Positions 41,207 through 53,552 of a stretch of DNA of 64,000 bases are shown here, piece by piece (position 1 is the stretch's first letter; every line of letters starts with the position of its first letter). The notes below the pieces were generated by a model. It saw only the letters and a program-made list of their open reading frames with translations, did not search any database and was not told the DNA's origin. Source of the DNA: Rhynochetos jubatus (taxonomy: Eukaryota > Chordata > Aves > Eurypygiformes > Rhynochetidae); assembly GCA_027574665.1 (NCBI GenBank), contig CM050690.1:38106665-38170664 (forward strand), written 5' to 3'. Made by a program: the position numbers and the translations under genes.

Positions 41207-41569
41207 GCATCCGCGCGAAAGCTGGGGTGGGGGCTGGAGAGTTAGTAGAAAGAATCCTAGAATCATTGGATGGTTTTGGTTAGAAGAAAGAAACTTTATA
41301 GACTTCATCAAGATTGTATACTCTCTTGATTTCTTCTAAGAATTTGTTGCCTTTCTACTATTATTGCAAAGCAACATTCTGTTACAGACTGCCTCAAAAT
41401 CACTTAATCTCAGGGGAACTCATCACTTGCCAAACTGCTGGAATGCTATTTGTTTTGTTGCGTTGCACTGTTAGAGTTACTTTTGTTGTTGTTGTTGTTC
41501 TGTGTTAGTGTTCTGTTCTTTGTTCTTTATTTGCAAAGGGGGATCTGGAATAGGGACATACACAACCTC

Positions 41570-41874
41570 AACGTAACATCTTTGCCACCACAGGAGCTAG
41601 ACTTATTAGGTTCCATGCCTGCTAATCAGAGCTGTGTGATGTTTGGAGGGAAAGAGATGATGTGGGAGGAGCTTCTTAATAAGGAACACCCAGGTCTCTT
41701 ACGATATCCCAATAACAGTGTATGGGTTAATGCTGCAGCACCTTGGTACTCCAGTGACACCGGGTATTGTAACAGGGGACTATGGACTGCTTTGACAGCA
41801 CCCAGTGAGCCAAAAGCATTGCCAGAAGGTTTATTTTTAATAGGTGGGGACGAGGCTATGCTGGTATCGTTTCA
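41570..41874 (+). pseudogene. Env SU fragment, ERV copy d
   Basis: Displaced SU piece in an open frame ending at 42001. Confidence 0.64.
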
Positions 41875-41903
41875 GACAAAGGAACCAGTTGGCTGCCAGC
41901 TAA

Positions 41904-42245
41904 ATGGGTCAAGCCGTGGACCATGGGATTCGTGCAAGACCCCCAGCCGCAGTGACCTTGTTCACCACACTTGGCCTGTTCTGGGTGGTCCACGCAGGTG
42001 AAGGATGGATGGCCCCACAACCAAAGCAGAATGTAAATGCTACTTCTCTTGTATATAGAAATGCTACAGCCTGGTGCAATTATACATCCTCCAACGTATC
42101 ACGCTCTTTTTCTACTCCACTTGCTTTGCCTACAGGGGTGTTTTTAATCTGTGGGGATAGAGCATGGGGGGTGTGTATGTGTGTGTCTGAATTCCTTCGA
42201 GACTTAACGGTGGGCCATGTAGCCTTGGGCGGCTTACCTTGCTAA
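41904..42245 (+). pseudogene. env N-terminus and SU fragment, open in ERV copy d
   Basis: A 113-residue frame from ATG 41904: leader, start of SU, then several sequons (NAT, NYT, NVS) and ALPTGVFLICGDRAW, which belongs near the C-terminal part of SU. The middle of SU is therefore deleted in frame. The two stops of copies a-c are absent here (TAT and TCA codons). The frame then leaves SU and stops before the TM frame. Confidence 0.66.
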
Positions 42246-42280
42246 CACCCAGCCTTACTATGATTCATAGTAAAAAATGA

Positions 42281-42931
42281 AATAAGAGAAACCTCCATCA
42301 GTTTCAGAGTAACTGTAAAGATTCGGTCACCTTCTGGGGACCTGGAGAAATCCTGGCCGCCTCCGCGCTGGCACCTGGGGTTGCTGCTGCAGCAGCCTTG
42401 AAAAAGCTGTTGAATTTGGGGTGTTGGTTGAGTAAGCAAACCAGCGCTATATCGCTTGCGTTAAGTGGCTCGTTCACTGATGTTGACAGTGTTAGGCACG
42501 CTACATTGCAAAACAGAGCTGCAATAGACTTTTTATTGTTAGCCCAAGGGCATGAATGCGAGGATTTTGAGGGAATGTGCTGTATGAATCTGTCAGATCA
42601 CTCGGAATCAATACATAAAAGCATTCAACTTCTGAAGGATGGAGTAAAGAAGCTACAGGAAGATGATGCATGGGGTTGGTTGAGTAACCTATTGAAAGGA
42701 TGGGGACGGTCAGGGTGGCTGCTGTCATTGATAAAAACTGGATTGTTAGTGTGGCTCATCATTGTAGTTGTCCTACTGATGTTGCCATGTCTCGTGTCTC
42801 TTCTGCAAAGGGCCCTGCAGCGGACGGCACAGGCAATTTTTGTAGCCCAAATACAAAAAGGGGGAATTGTGGGAGATTTCTTACGGGAGAACGGATATGT
42901 TGGCGAACAAAGCTGCCTAGAGCTGGAGTAG
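42281..42931 (+). pseudogene. Env TM frame, ERV copy d
   Basis: Open throughout, like copies a-c. Confidence 0.8.
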
Positions 42932-43238
42932 GCCGCAAACTGCCTCCCCGGCCTTGAAGCATACTTGAGGAAGATAAAGGAAGAAAGAAAGATAAAGGGG
43001 ATCAGCAAAGTCTTGAAGAAAGACTTGGCAGAGAAAAGCGGAGTATGGGCTAGCGACTCATGTATTAGCTTAGAGCGCGCGGACAGCTTATGGCAAAACA
43101 GATGGAACCAATCAACTTGCGTATGTGCGCGTGGACAGGTAAAAATACTGTATATAAGGGCAGCCAAGGAGGCAATAGACGGCTTCATTTTATAACTCTA
43201 ATGGAGTTGTCTTGGAGTCCATTTCGTCCGCCTTGACA
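42868..43238 (+). repeat. 3' LTR of ERV copy d
   Basis: 371 bp, TG...CA. The only LTR of this copy. Confidence 0.94.
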
Positions 43239-46099
43239 GTTGGAAGCGGGAAGGGGTGTGGGAAGCAGCCACAGAGGAGCAGGAGTCCCAGGGGATACCA
43301 GGGCGGGAGGCGGCCTCTCCTCGGAGGCTGGCAGGTGGCCACTGGAAGGTAGGTCGTCTAGAGTGGCGTGGCGAGCGACCCTCTTCTTTTTGCTCATCAC
43401 AGGACGTCGGAATTCAAGGGCTGATGCTGTAACAATGTGAAAAACTATTAAACACATGATCAGAATGAAGTTTTGCTCCCATGACCATGAGTTTCTGAGA
43501 GTGCTGTCATCTTTGAGGAAAAGAAAGAAAGCAAAAACCCAAGAAGTGGAAAGGAATGCTTGTGTTTCATGTGTTAAAGACAATATTATCGCCTCACATC
43601 ACAGTTTTTACACCACGACAGCGTGCGATACGTCTTAAAACACTGTAGATAACATTAAAACTGAAAACTAGCTCAGGAGGTGTTGACGGAGCGTCTTTCT
43701 CAGAACTCCCAGGAGATTCCGAATGTCCTGTGCTGGTGGCATGCTGAGACGAATGGAATTTTCTGTAAGGACGACCCAGGATTCCAGGTTACAAGGCAGA
43801 AGGGTCTTTTTCAAAGTTCTTCAATTACAGGCCAGCCTGACATTCATTTCCCAGACAAAGGTTTGTAAAGGGCCGTTTCACTCCCCCTAGAGACTGAACT
43901 CACCCCGAAAGTATTAGCTCCAACGTCTGCTTATCTGCTTCGTCGTAGCCAGGCCAGTCTCTCTGAATTTCTTTAAATAAATAATCCTTCAGAGCATAAG
44001 TATTATCGTGTGGATTCAGAGTGGCTACCTGCAGGCAGACATTTAGGAGAAGAAACGCTCGTTAGCCCTAAATGCCAGGAACGACGGAACTCAGATTGGT
44101 ACTGCGAAGCTCGGTCAAAGCTGACAACAAAACTATTTCACCCAGTCGAGAGAAAGCACGGGCAGGTTCCCTCAAGGAAGCAGTTGGGCAGCCAAGTAAA
44201 AGGGAGAGGCAAAATCAGACATTAGGAACAATCAAGGCAGCAAGTGTTAACTCCTGCCTGCCACTCTGGCCAACCAAAACCACCCCACACAGATTTTTTG
44301 CCATTTCTTGCCTGCCCTCATGTTGACTGGCCTCTGGGAATCTGCATCAAGGGCAAAACTGCTGGCCCAAAGCCCGCGATCTCACCTGCTGAAGGACCCT
44401 TCCAAGGCAATCCTTGTCCTTTTGGTAGATGCCATCTCTGTACAAGCAAGCAAGCAGCTCTGGCTTCTTGTAATTCTTCAATGCCAGTAAGTGAATCACC
44501 CTGTCCCTGTACGGACGCCGAGAAACACTGCTGCGCTTGTGAGTCTTCCGTCCTGTGGTTGCAGGGTTCGTAGGCCTCGTCCTCTTCCTCTCTGGCACGA
44601 CGTCAGGAAGGCACTCTGGTGCTCTTTTGGCCTGGACTTTCCTTCCTAAGGTGAGGGTAAAACCAAACCAAACCAAACCGAGTGAAATGGGAGGCTGTGG
44701 GAAGGTAAGACGATGGAGGGGAATTTTCCAAGTCAGACAGTCTGAAAACTGCATAGAGCTGGCATGTCAAGATCCACCAGAACCTGCTTGTGATAAAGAT
44801 CCATCGCGCTAGGGTTTAACAGAGAAACATCGAGTGTTAAAACCAGAGAGCTGGTAAATGAGTGATACTGGTAGGAAGACCTTAACAATTGTTTCTCTAG
44901 ATGATGCTTGTATTATTTCCCAGTTTATAGGCTCAAGCACTAAAGACCCAACATGAGGGGCGCGCTTTTTTTCTGAGCTTTAGTTTTAAGGAAGCGCACT
45001 CGGAAGTGTGATGCCAAGGCCTTCTGGATAATTAAAAATGTCCCATTACTGCCTAGGGTCACCAAGTCTACACGATTAATGGCATCACTGGTTAAAGAGA
45101 CAAGAAAGAGTTGGTGCGAGTCACTTGAGTTGCACCACATTTTACGCTGAAATGTTCCTCTCTTATCAAATAAGCCCAGGTTGGTCAGAAACGATACACC
45201 AGGAATGTAACAGTTGTTGGGAGCAAGGCCAGAGCAGTATTCAAGCACGGCCTGCACAGCATTCCCAGATTCACAGGGCGTTAGGGGTTGGAAGGGAGCT
45301 CTAGAGATCATCTAGTCCAGCCCCCCGCCAGAGCAGGATCCCCTAGAGCAGGTCACACAGGAACAAGTCCAGGCGGCTTTGGAAAGTCTGCAGGGAAGGA
45401 GACTCCCCCACCTCTCGGGGCAGCCTGTCCCAGTGCTCTGTCACCCTCACAGGGAAGAAGGGTTTCCTCCCCTTCAGGCTGAAGCTTCTGTTTTCCAGTT
45501 CATGGCCATTGCCCCTAGTGCGGTCACTGCCCACCACTGAGAAGAGCCTGGCCCCATCCTCCTGACACCCACCCTTTAGATATCGATAAGCATTGATAAA
45601 ATCCCCCCTCAGCCTCCTCTTCTCCAAGCTAAACAGACCCAGCTCTCTCAGCCTTTCCTCAGATGGAAGGTGCTCCAGGCCCTTCCTCATCTTGGTGGCC
45701 CTGCGCTGGGCCCTCTGCAGTAGCTCCTTGTCCTTCTGGAGCTGAGGAGCCCAGAATTTCAACCCGTCAAGGCCTATGGGAACAAGGAAGGCCTGGCAGG
45801 CCTGCTGGGGGAAAAAAAGGCGAGTGTCTGAACGCAGCCAGAGGAGCCTGCGAATCCGTAATGTGAGGGGGAGCTACCGGCACCCGAGATCTCTCAAGAC
45901 ACCGCCTTCCCCAAGAATATGCTGAAAAGTCGAATTACCGCACTGGAAACCTTAGAGGCATCTAGCAGAGAACCAAATGCAAACCTACCCAGAGATGGCC
46001 CACCAGGTTTAATCCCCTTGGCACTTTGCTTCCACAGCTCCACTTGTGCCTGGGCCATGTGGTCTCGTAGAGAGCTCACGGGAACCACTTGGAACAGCT
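43239..46099 (-). pseudogene. ELL2-like: ELL2-like N-terminal and middle exons, copy 3
   Basis: Exons 45989-46099, 44386-44645, 43904-44028, about 43670-43762 and 43239-43426. Changes include Arg to Cys (LLACLYRDG) in the N-domain exon and His to Arg (EFRRPVM) in the last exon. Because ERV copy d is 5' truncated, the other half of the last exon is absent on its far side. Confidence 0.79.
45268..45765 (-). mobile_element. CR1 LINE fragment in block E copy 3
   Basis: Equivalent of 7388-7885. Confidence 0.92.
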
Positions 46100-48937
46100 C
46101 TGAGCAGAGAAAGGGCAACGGCCTCAGCTAACCCGAAACACGTCAGCCTCCCCCCGAGTCCCCAGCAAGGGTCCACAAAGAACCTTGGGTCTCAGCGGTC
46201 AAGAGCCTTGGCTCTCAAGGTGTGACATTGTGACGTCACAAAGCTGGAACTGACTACTGACCAAGATTGCAGGGGGACACAGCTCCAGTTTGGCCCAAGC
46301 TCTGGAACCCCCCTCCTCATGCTGGTCTCTTCCAAACTTCAAGCCAGTTCTGAAGCCAGACCTGCCTGGAGCACCAAGTTAGGCTAGATCCCCTGCACAG
46401 GTCCTTTCTGCCTTGAGGTGTTTTTAAGGACTCCCTGTCTCACACTACGCAAGTCTTGCACTGACGTGGCAGGCACTTGGCACAAATCCAGAGCTGGCTA
46501 CAAAGGGCCAGGGCCTGGCCAGTCTGAATTGGATCGTGGGGTACAAAGCGACATTAAAACTCCCCGGGCATGTCATGAAGAATTACGCAGAGCTACGGCA
46601 GCTGAAACATCACCGTGCTTATAACGTTAATCCAGGAGTCGAGGCGGGACCTCTCCTGCCCGGCAGGCACTCCTGCCGCTTGCTTCGGGCCAGCCTCAGC
46701 AGCTCTTTGGCCTCTCTCAGAGAAGAGTCTAAGCAACCCCCAGCCAAACACCCCACGCTGCCCCAGGCTCTCCCAGGTCTTCCCCTAAAGCCTTTGGCTT
46801 TTGGCCAAACCCAGCAGTTCAGGGAGGTCACTGAAAAGCTGTACTGGAGTAGAAGAGACCTAAGACAAGGCTAGGAACAGGAGGGTGAGGATGCTGAGAG
46901 GCGTCCTGTCAGGCAGAGAGCTGTTCAAACAGCTCCTTTGCTTCTTCCTCAGTGGAACTCATAGGCACGTGCCTAACTGCAAATGGAAGCGCCCTTGCGT
47001 AGTCCAAGGGAGCGAAGCTCAGCTGGCAGAACAGACGACAGGAAAGGCGGGAATCCAGGCGGAGGGCCTGCTGCCAGGGGCTCTCAGCACTTGTGGAGAA
47101 GGAAGGTCAACTCCAGGGAAACAGGAGAGAGGCAGCTTTACAGCACTCGCTTGCCAGCCACGGGCTGCTTCAAGCCGGCTGCAGCAGCCACCTGTGTCCA
47201 TAACGGCAGTTCATGTCAGATCCCCGCACACAGCTCAGAGACAGAGCGCCGGACTGCTGAAACGAGTCCCACCGCCAGGAACTGCCCGCTCTCTTAGTCT
47301 GAACAGTCCCGTGGTTTCTAGGGTGAAAGGTAACCCCCCAGTGCAGCTGCAGCAGAGCTGCACTGAATCTACAGCCCCTGCCTTTCCAGCCGGGCATTCC
47401 TGCCGCCGGACCCAGTTCAGTCGTTACCCCCAGCCGCGTGCAGCTCTCACGAGAAGACTTCTTGCTTCCTGTTCCTGCTGCCTTTGGAAATGTGGAACGG
47501 AAAACAAGCGTACTGATCCGAGGGACCCAGAGTCAACCTGGTCTCAAGAAGGTGACGCAGATAGCACTTCCACGCCACAGAAAGGGACGCACCTTGCCTG
47601 CTGTTCCGTCGTCACGAGCGTAACGTCTTTGAGCCCACACATTTCAGGCAAAACCTCAATTGCTCCCATTCACCTGCTCACGTGCTTTCCGGCAAGCCAA
47701 CGTTTTCTCGTTCACAGGGTTACTCCAGAGGATTTGGGATGCTGGAGATAAATTCTGTTAGCAATGCTACCCACCTTCTGGCACAAACATGCAAGGTCAG
47801 GTTTGTAGACAAAATGCTGCCCTTTTCAATTGGCAGCTCTTGGAAAAGTCACAGAAAGGTTTGGGTCAACTGTGACCCAATAACCTGTGTTTTGACATGG
47901 TGAAGGAAGCAACGGTTTACAGCAAATGAACTAAGAAGCTGCATGAAATGAAAGTTTGTGCTGCCTGGGGGCCACAGGATTTGAGTTACGTTTGTTCTTG
48001 GTTATATTCCTGGGCCCCAGGATGAAAATCTTTACACACGTATTTCATGCAGGCAATAGCTTCTTTGCATCTCTCTCTTGGAAAAATACTTTAGAATCTA
48101 AAGAGGTAAAGTTTAATTTTATAGTCTTGACCAACAACTCTATAGATCTGTATGCGTCACTTTTGTCAAGCATCAGTCTCCCCAAGGTTCTTGAAGCTGA
48201 CCAGCCCTTGAAGTGGAAATGCTCTCATCTTCCACAACAGCAGCAGCGGCTTTGTAGGCAAAACACACAGCAGCACTCGGCAGTTGTTTTAACCTGAGCG
48301 TTTGCGCTACTTCAGAGTAGCAGCTGCTTGTTTTTCCCCGTCAGACACGCTCCCTCCCACACGTGCCTGCCCACACTTCCAGACACTGGTAGGCCACGCT
48401 GTGCTTCCCAGGTGCTGCAGCAAAGCGGGAAGCAGGGCGGTTCCTCATTGACCTGCACTAGATAGACACAAGCAAACACCTTAAGGCAACCACTGCAACG
48501 GGGGGTGCAAGTTGCAGGGCTGAGGTTGTGTTGGACCAAAGCGGGCTGTGTCCAGCACGTACACAGGCCGCTTTCACCCTCCAAAACAATGGGGTGATTT
48601 TTTGGGGCGTGTGCAAATTTATGAACTTGCTACCATTTAAGGCAAAGAGGTTGCATTCACAACGTCAGAAAAACGCCTTTTGCTTACCTCACATCACGTC
48701 TGTTCAACACAATACTTTCTCCACTAAAACGTGCACAAGTTGAGAGTAGAGGTGCTGGGATCTCAGCATCTACTGATAAAATTGTTTCCATGGACAAACA
48801 TAGGTGAGGAAACAAAGGGACCAGAAAAAAAGGGCTTGAAACACAGGGAGAATCGACCTCAACAATAACAGCAAAGGTAATGAAGATAGTTCTTCTAATG
48901 CTGAAATTTCTGTGAGGCCAAAGTCTGATACTCATGG

Positions 48938-49324
48938 TTAGAAACTTGGAGCAACCCATCTTTTTAGAATATTAAATAAATAAGCTTCAATTGGTTCATG
49001 TGACCTGGTGGAAGCGGACGACTCATGCCGTGACTCTGCTTGCCGCTGGTCCAACTCCCGTATCAGTCTCTGAATGTGAGACAGCTTGTTGTGCAGGTAC
49101 TCGCACTGGCACTTCTGCTCGTCGTAGCTGGGGCTGGGCTGGGAAGGTAAGACAGAAGGCAAATTAGGGCATGAAAACATTTCTGCACGGTTTAGTATTC
49201 CATGTCCTGTGCTTTAAAACAATAGCCTTGAGCCACCCTCGGTGATCGCTGCCTCCCACAGATCCCGTGTTACACGTAGCTGCTGTAACTTGTGGTACTC
49301 CTCCACGATTTCCTCCTCAAGGAC
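48938..49324 (-). pseudogene. ELL2-like: ELL2-like C-terminal exons, copy 3, splice donor lost
   Basis: Exons 49280-49324 and 48938-49138. The donor after 49280 is CT, as in copy 1. Confidence 0.74.
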
Positions 49325-51029
49325 CTTCAAGGGAAAAAAGATGAAGAGAGGATGAAGAGCATCCCACTACTCCCAGGAAATGCAAATTTATTTCTGTCAC
49401 GAAAAATACACTCAGTTTTACTCAAGATATTTTCTGATCCACGTGCCGCCCCCCTCTGGCCTTGCAAAACTGAACCCCCAAACCCCTGTGTGACCCCAGA
49501 TCTGCAAGTCAGTGTGTGCACAGGCGACGAAAGGAGCATGCCTTTGAAGATTCCCTTTGAGACGCTGCTCACGCTGCTGCACTGTCGCAGACCGCTCCAA
49601 CAGCTGGAGTCTGTGGGCTGAACAACAATTTTCTAATGGAAAAAGAAGCAGATGTGCAGTTTTACACCGAGGCCAGAGGGAATGTCAGCGTCTCCCAGGC
49701 TTTAACTGCGGGAAGTGCGTGACTGACGGCTTCTGCATCGGAGCACACTTGCTCCAAGAGAATGGGTTGAACTAATTACAGGAATCTACCAACTAAGCTT
49801 CTGTTCTGGTTTTTACTGGTTTTACCCAGACGCTGTGCAAAACCCCAAAGCCTGGCACACTTGGAAACGCTGAGCCAGCCATCTGATCTAGGAGGCGCAA
49901 GAAGTGCTTCAGCTCCAGTGAGAGAAGAGAAACTGCTAGATCCTAATCTCTTTCTACGAAGGGACAAACTTGCACTTTTTTAACAAAGGCCCCACAAAAA
50001 AGAGCAGGGGGAAAGCACACTGACGATTTTCAAATTGCTTCAATGAGTGGCAAGAGACTCGGAATCGTTATTTTTTAATACTGCTACCACAATACTAAGC
50101 CAAGATCAGATTTTCTTCTTGAAAGATGTGACGTGGCATCTGCACAATTATTTAGTTATGCAGCAGCACATGCAGCCGCTCCAAAGAAGACGGCTTGGCA
50201 CGTGTGTATATAAACACAGATGGAGCTCTCTCAACCTCAGTTCTGCCCCGAAACGGAAGCCTGAAGTTGTTTTCCTGCTTTCTTTTTCTCCCTTGTTGCT
50301 GGGACACTCCTCTTCCTGAGCTCCAGTGGCTAACTGATGTGAAAAGCACCAAGGAGGGCTTCTGCTGCCACGTAAAGAGCAAAGCAGGCAAGGAGAGTAC
50401 GCACGCGCCTGCTGGCCAAATGGGCCGAGCGATGCAGTGACAGCACGGGCGTGGAAAGCTGAGGTACTCGGGGCCTTCTTCATCTCAGCCTTTGCTGACA
50501 CTGTCCCCAGCTCTGTCAGGGATCGAGGAGCAGAGGAATTCCGGCATCAGAAGCCAGGCAAGTCGGGGGTCTCCTAAGAAACCTTGCCCAAAGACCATGA
50601 GGGGGTCGAGTGAGCTGGCTGATGTCACGGCCAGGCCACCCTCTGTCACCTGTGAAAGACTGTGGGGCTTGGGGCAGGTACCAAAGACTAGAGGGGGCCA
50701 CATGGTGCAGCCCACCTGCCAGAATGGGCAAGAGGGTGGGCTGAGGCACTGCGGGACTGTCCTCCTCGCTTCCGGCCCTGGGCAAGGTATGGACCGAGTC
50801 CTCCTGGTAGCCACGCCTGGCCACAGGAGGAAGCAGCACGGGTGGGGACAGCAACGGCAGCTACACTGTCAGAAATGCCCAGACTATTCCTGTAGTTTTC
50901 ATGCCTCGGTTGGATTCTTTATTTGTTAAGAGCCAGACGAATCCTGTGTGTCTCCCAGTGCCAGCGGGGCCTGGCGGGTGCCCCAGCTGCCGGTCCGGCC
51001 CTGGTTTCGCCAGCTCCCGGGGCAGCGTC

Positions 51030-52040
51030 CTACTGTTGCCGACGGGGTGGCCTCTTGTCTGGCGGCGAAGTGGCCTCGTGGTCGCCAGCCTTCCTCTTTG
51101 GGGCTCGCCGCGGCCCGTGCGGGGAGCGTTGGTCGCCCTGGCTGGGAGTGGAGGGCCCGGGCACAGCCTCCTCTGGGCGCTCCTGCGGCTCTTGCTGCTC
51201 CCCGCGGGTGGGAACGGGGGCAGAGGAGGGGCTGCTGCGCCCCCCCCGGCAGGCAGCCGATGACGTGCTGGGGACCTCTTCTGCCTCCCGTCTGTCGGGA
51301 TGGCGGGAGGGGGCTGGGTTGGGGGCAGCAGCGTCCCCTTGGGAGGCTGCAGCTCTCGGGACAGCTGTGGGGCTGCTCTCCCGCTCCCTGGCCGCACGGC
51401 CATCCTCCGGGCCCAGCCGACGTTGCGCCTCGCCGCTGCACCGGTCCACGATGGCGTCGAGAAGCCCCTGGACAAAGCTCCTCGTGTGCCTGCCCAGGGA
51501 GGCCCGCAGCAGCCGGATGAGAGGCCTCTCATCCAGGCCAAAGTATTGCAGGCAGAATAGAATGAGGCCCTGCGCTGCTGCTGCTTCCTGGTCGCCCTGA
51601 AAGAGCCGCCCCAGCTCCTGATGCAGCCAGGGCAGCACGGGATGGAGGGCAGCGGGGTAGAGGCGGAAGAGGCGCGCCCAGGCGTGCGCGTGGAAGCCGC
51701 CCGCTGGAGCCTGCAGCAGCGGCCCCGCGCCTGCCGGCCGGGGTGCCGCAACCTGACGGAGGCGGTGGGTGGCCGGCTGTCGGGGAGCTCTTCCTGTCAG
51801 CCCGCCGCTGACGGATGGAGCGGCAGGCGGTGGGAGGACGTGCTCCTCAAAGTCGTCGTCCGCCCGCAGCGAGTGCACGATGGAGGCTGCGCGCCTCTTG
51901 CAGAGGGGGCACTCGGGCTTGCTCTCAGCCCACCGCCGGATGCACCCGTAACAGAAGCGGTGGAGGCAAGGAATCACGTAGCTGGCCTGCTCCCAGCCGT
52001 TCAGGCATATTGGGCAGCAGTTGTCCAGCTCCGTGGCCAT
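51030..52040 (-). CDS. TOPORS-like: TOPORS-like RING finger protein, copy 5 (336 aa)
   Basis: Full open frame with an intact RING. Distinctive residues are G158, C264, H308 and D320. AATAAA at 50918-50923. The spliced 5'UTR is retained. Confidence 0.9.
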   Translation of the reverse strand: MATELDNCCPICLNGWEQASYVIPCLHRFCYGCIRRWAESKPECPLCKRRAASIVHSLRADDDFEEHVLPPPAAPSVSGGLTGRAPRQPATHRLRQVAAPRPAGAGPLLQAPAGGFHAHAWARLFRLYPAALHPVLPWLHQELGRLFQGDQEAAAAQGLILFCLQYFGLDERPLIRLLRASLGRHTRSFVQGLLDAIVDRCSGEAQRRLGPEDGRAARERESSPTAVPRAAASQGDAAAPNPAPSRHPDRREAEEVPSTSSAACRGGRSSPSSAPVPTRGEQQEPQERPEEAVPGPSTPSQGDQRSPHGPRRAPKRKAGDHEATSPPDKRPPRRQQ

Positions 52041-52783
52041 GCTGTCCACGTGCTGCGGTGGGCTGGGGGGAGCGGGGGGTGACCAGCTGCTGCCTCTCAC
52101 TGCCGCTGCAGCCGCGGGCGTTGCGCTAGAAAAAGAAGAGGGGCCATAGGCGTTGGCTGCTGCAGGGAGGGCTGGAAGACATGCCCTGGCCCTCCCAGCT
52201 CCCCACCCCGGGCTGAGCGTTCCCCTCCCCTCCCAGCTCACCTCTGCTGCCGCGAGCGTGCCTCCTGGGGGTCCCGGCTGCCTGAAGCTGGCAGGGCCGG
52301 GGAGAATCCTTCGATGGCTCTGGGGTCAGGCACCGAGAGTGGCCGCCAACGACCGCCCCAGCGCAACGCCAGCACCAGAAGCAGCCTGACGCGACTACTC
52401 CAGACCTCGCCACCTCGCTCAGCTGGAGTCCGGGCACAAGCTGGCTGCGTGAGACTCAGCCCCCGAATCTGAGCAGTGAGGAGCACGTGTCACAATGCAC
52501 AGCTCGAAGACATCACAATCCGTTGCTCGGAGACGGGGCGGTCCGTCCCTCGCTGACACCGGAACCCGGCGCTCGGGGACGTCACCGTCCATCCTGCAGG
52601 CCCCCTGCGTGCCCCCATTGCTTGTCTTGTGCTCGGCATCAGTGTTTCCCATTGGACACCGAGGCCTCGGCCGTTTCTTCCCAGGGCCCAGTCAGCTCGC
52701 TGAGGCCGTGGCAGCCGTATCCTGACACGTGTGGCAAGAGGTTGGCCAGGGAAGTTGTGGAAGCCTCATCCTTGGATGTGTTC

Positions 52784-53036
52784 TTCTAATGCTGACATTT
52801 CTGTGAGGCCAAAGTCTGATACTCATGGTTAGAAACTTGGAGCAACCCATCTTTTTAGAATATTAAATAAATAAGCTTTAATTGGTGCAGGTGTCCATAC
52901 GTTCATGTGCATCCCAGCAGGAGGACTTTCCCAGCTGGGCAGTTTCCTCTCTCTCCTGGTCCACCAGCAGCTCTTGTGTGCCCCATGCCTCAGGGGTGTT
53001 GGCGGAGTTGGAGCTGGCAGGGTGAGGAGGGCTGGA
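52784..53036 (-). pseudogene. ELL2-like: ELL2-like middle exon, distal half, fused to 3' tail (second copy)
   Basis: 53036-52887 is the distal half of the ERV-interrupted exon and 52886-52784 is the ELL2-like gene's end. It has the same fusion point as at 27971/27972, so the fusion preceded duplication. It abuts the 5' LTR of ERV copy e. Confidence 0.72.
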
Positions 53037-53405
53037 CGTGGGAGATTTGTTACGGGAGAATGGATATGTTGGCGAACAAAGCTACCTAGAGCTGGAGTAG
53101 GCCGCACACTGCCTCCCCGGCCTTGAAGCATACTTGAGGACGATAAAGGAAGAAAGAAAGATAAAGGGGATCAGCAAATTTTTGAAGAAAGACTTGGCAG
53201 AGAAAAGCAGAGTATGGGATAGCCAGTCATGTATTAGCTTAGAGCACGCGGACAGCTTATGGCAAAACAGATGGAACCAATCAACTTGCGTATGTGCACG
53301 TGGACAGGTAAAAATACTGTATATAAGGGCAGCCAAGGAGGCAATAGACGGCTTCATTTTATAACTAATGGAGTTGTCTTGGAGTCCATTTCCTCTGCCA
53401 TGACA
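53037..53405 (+). repeat. 5' LTR of ERV copy e
   Basis: Starts CG instead of TG and lacks a CT dinucleotide near 53367. Followed by the primer-binding site 53408-53425. Confidence 0.93.
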
Positions 53406-53552
53406 AGTGGTGACCCCGACGTGATCTACAAGAAGGTGCTGCGGAGGCAAGGCGGACCCGGCTGGAAGCTGCCCGGCTGGACCAGTGCAGGGGGTCGGAG
53501 GATGGCCTGAGGGAGCCGAAGAAATCGTCGTGACGGGACCTTCGCCCGAGAC

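Larger units (their letters stand above)
40762..43238 (+). mobile_element. Endogenous retrovirus copy d (5' truncated)
   Basis: No 5' LTR, leader or matrix region. It begins in mid gag (equivalent of about 2935) and runs to the LTR at 42868-43238. The right flank starts GTTGGA, closer to the left-flank GCTGGA of copies c and e than the other right flanks are. Confidence 0.94.
43239..52783. repeat. Block E, copy 3
   Basis: Full copy ending at the cut CR1 (after GTTC) joined to ELL2-like 3' sequence. Gene-less stretches 46100-48937 and 49325-50902 match those of copy 1. Confidence 0.95.
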
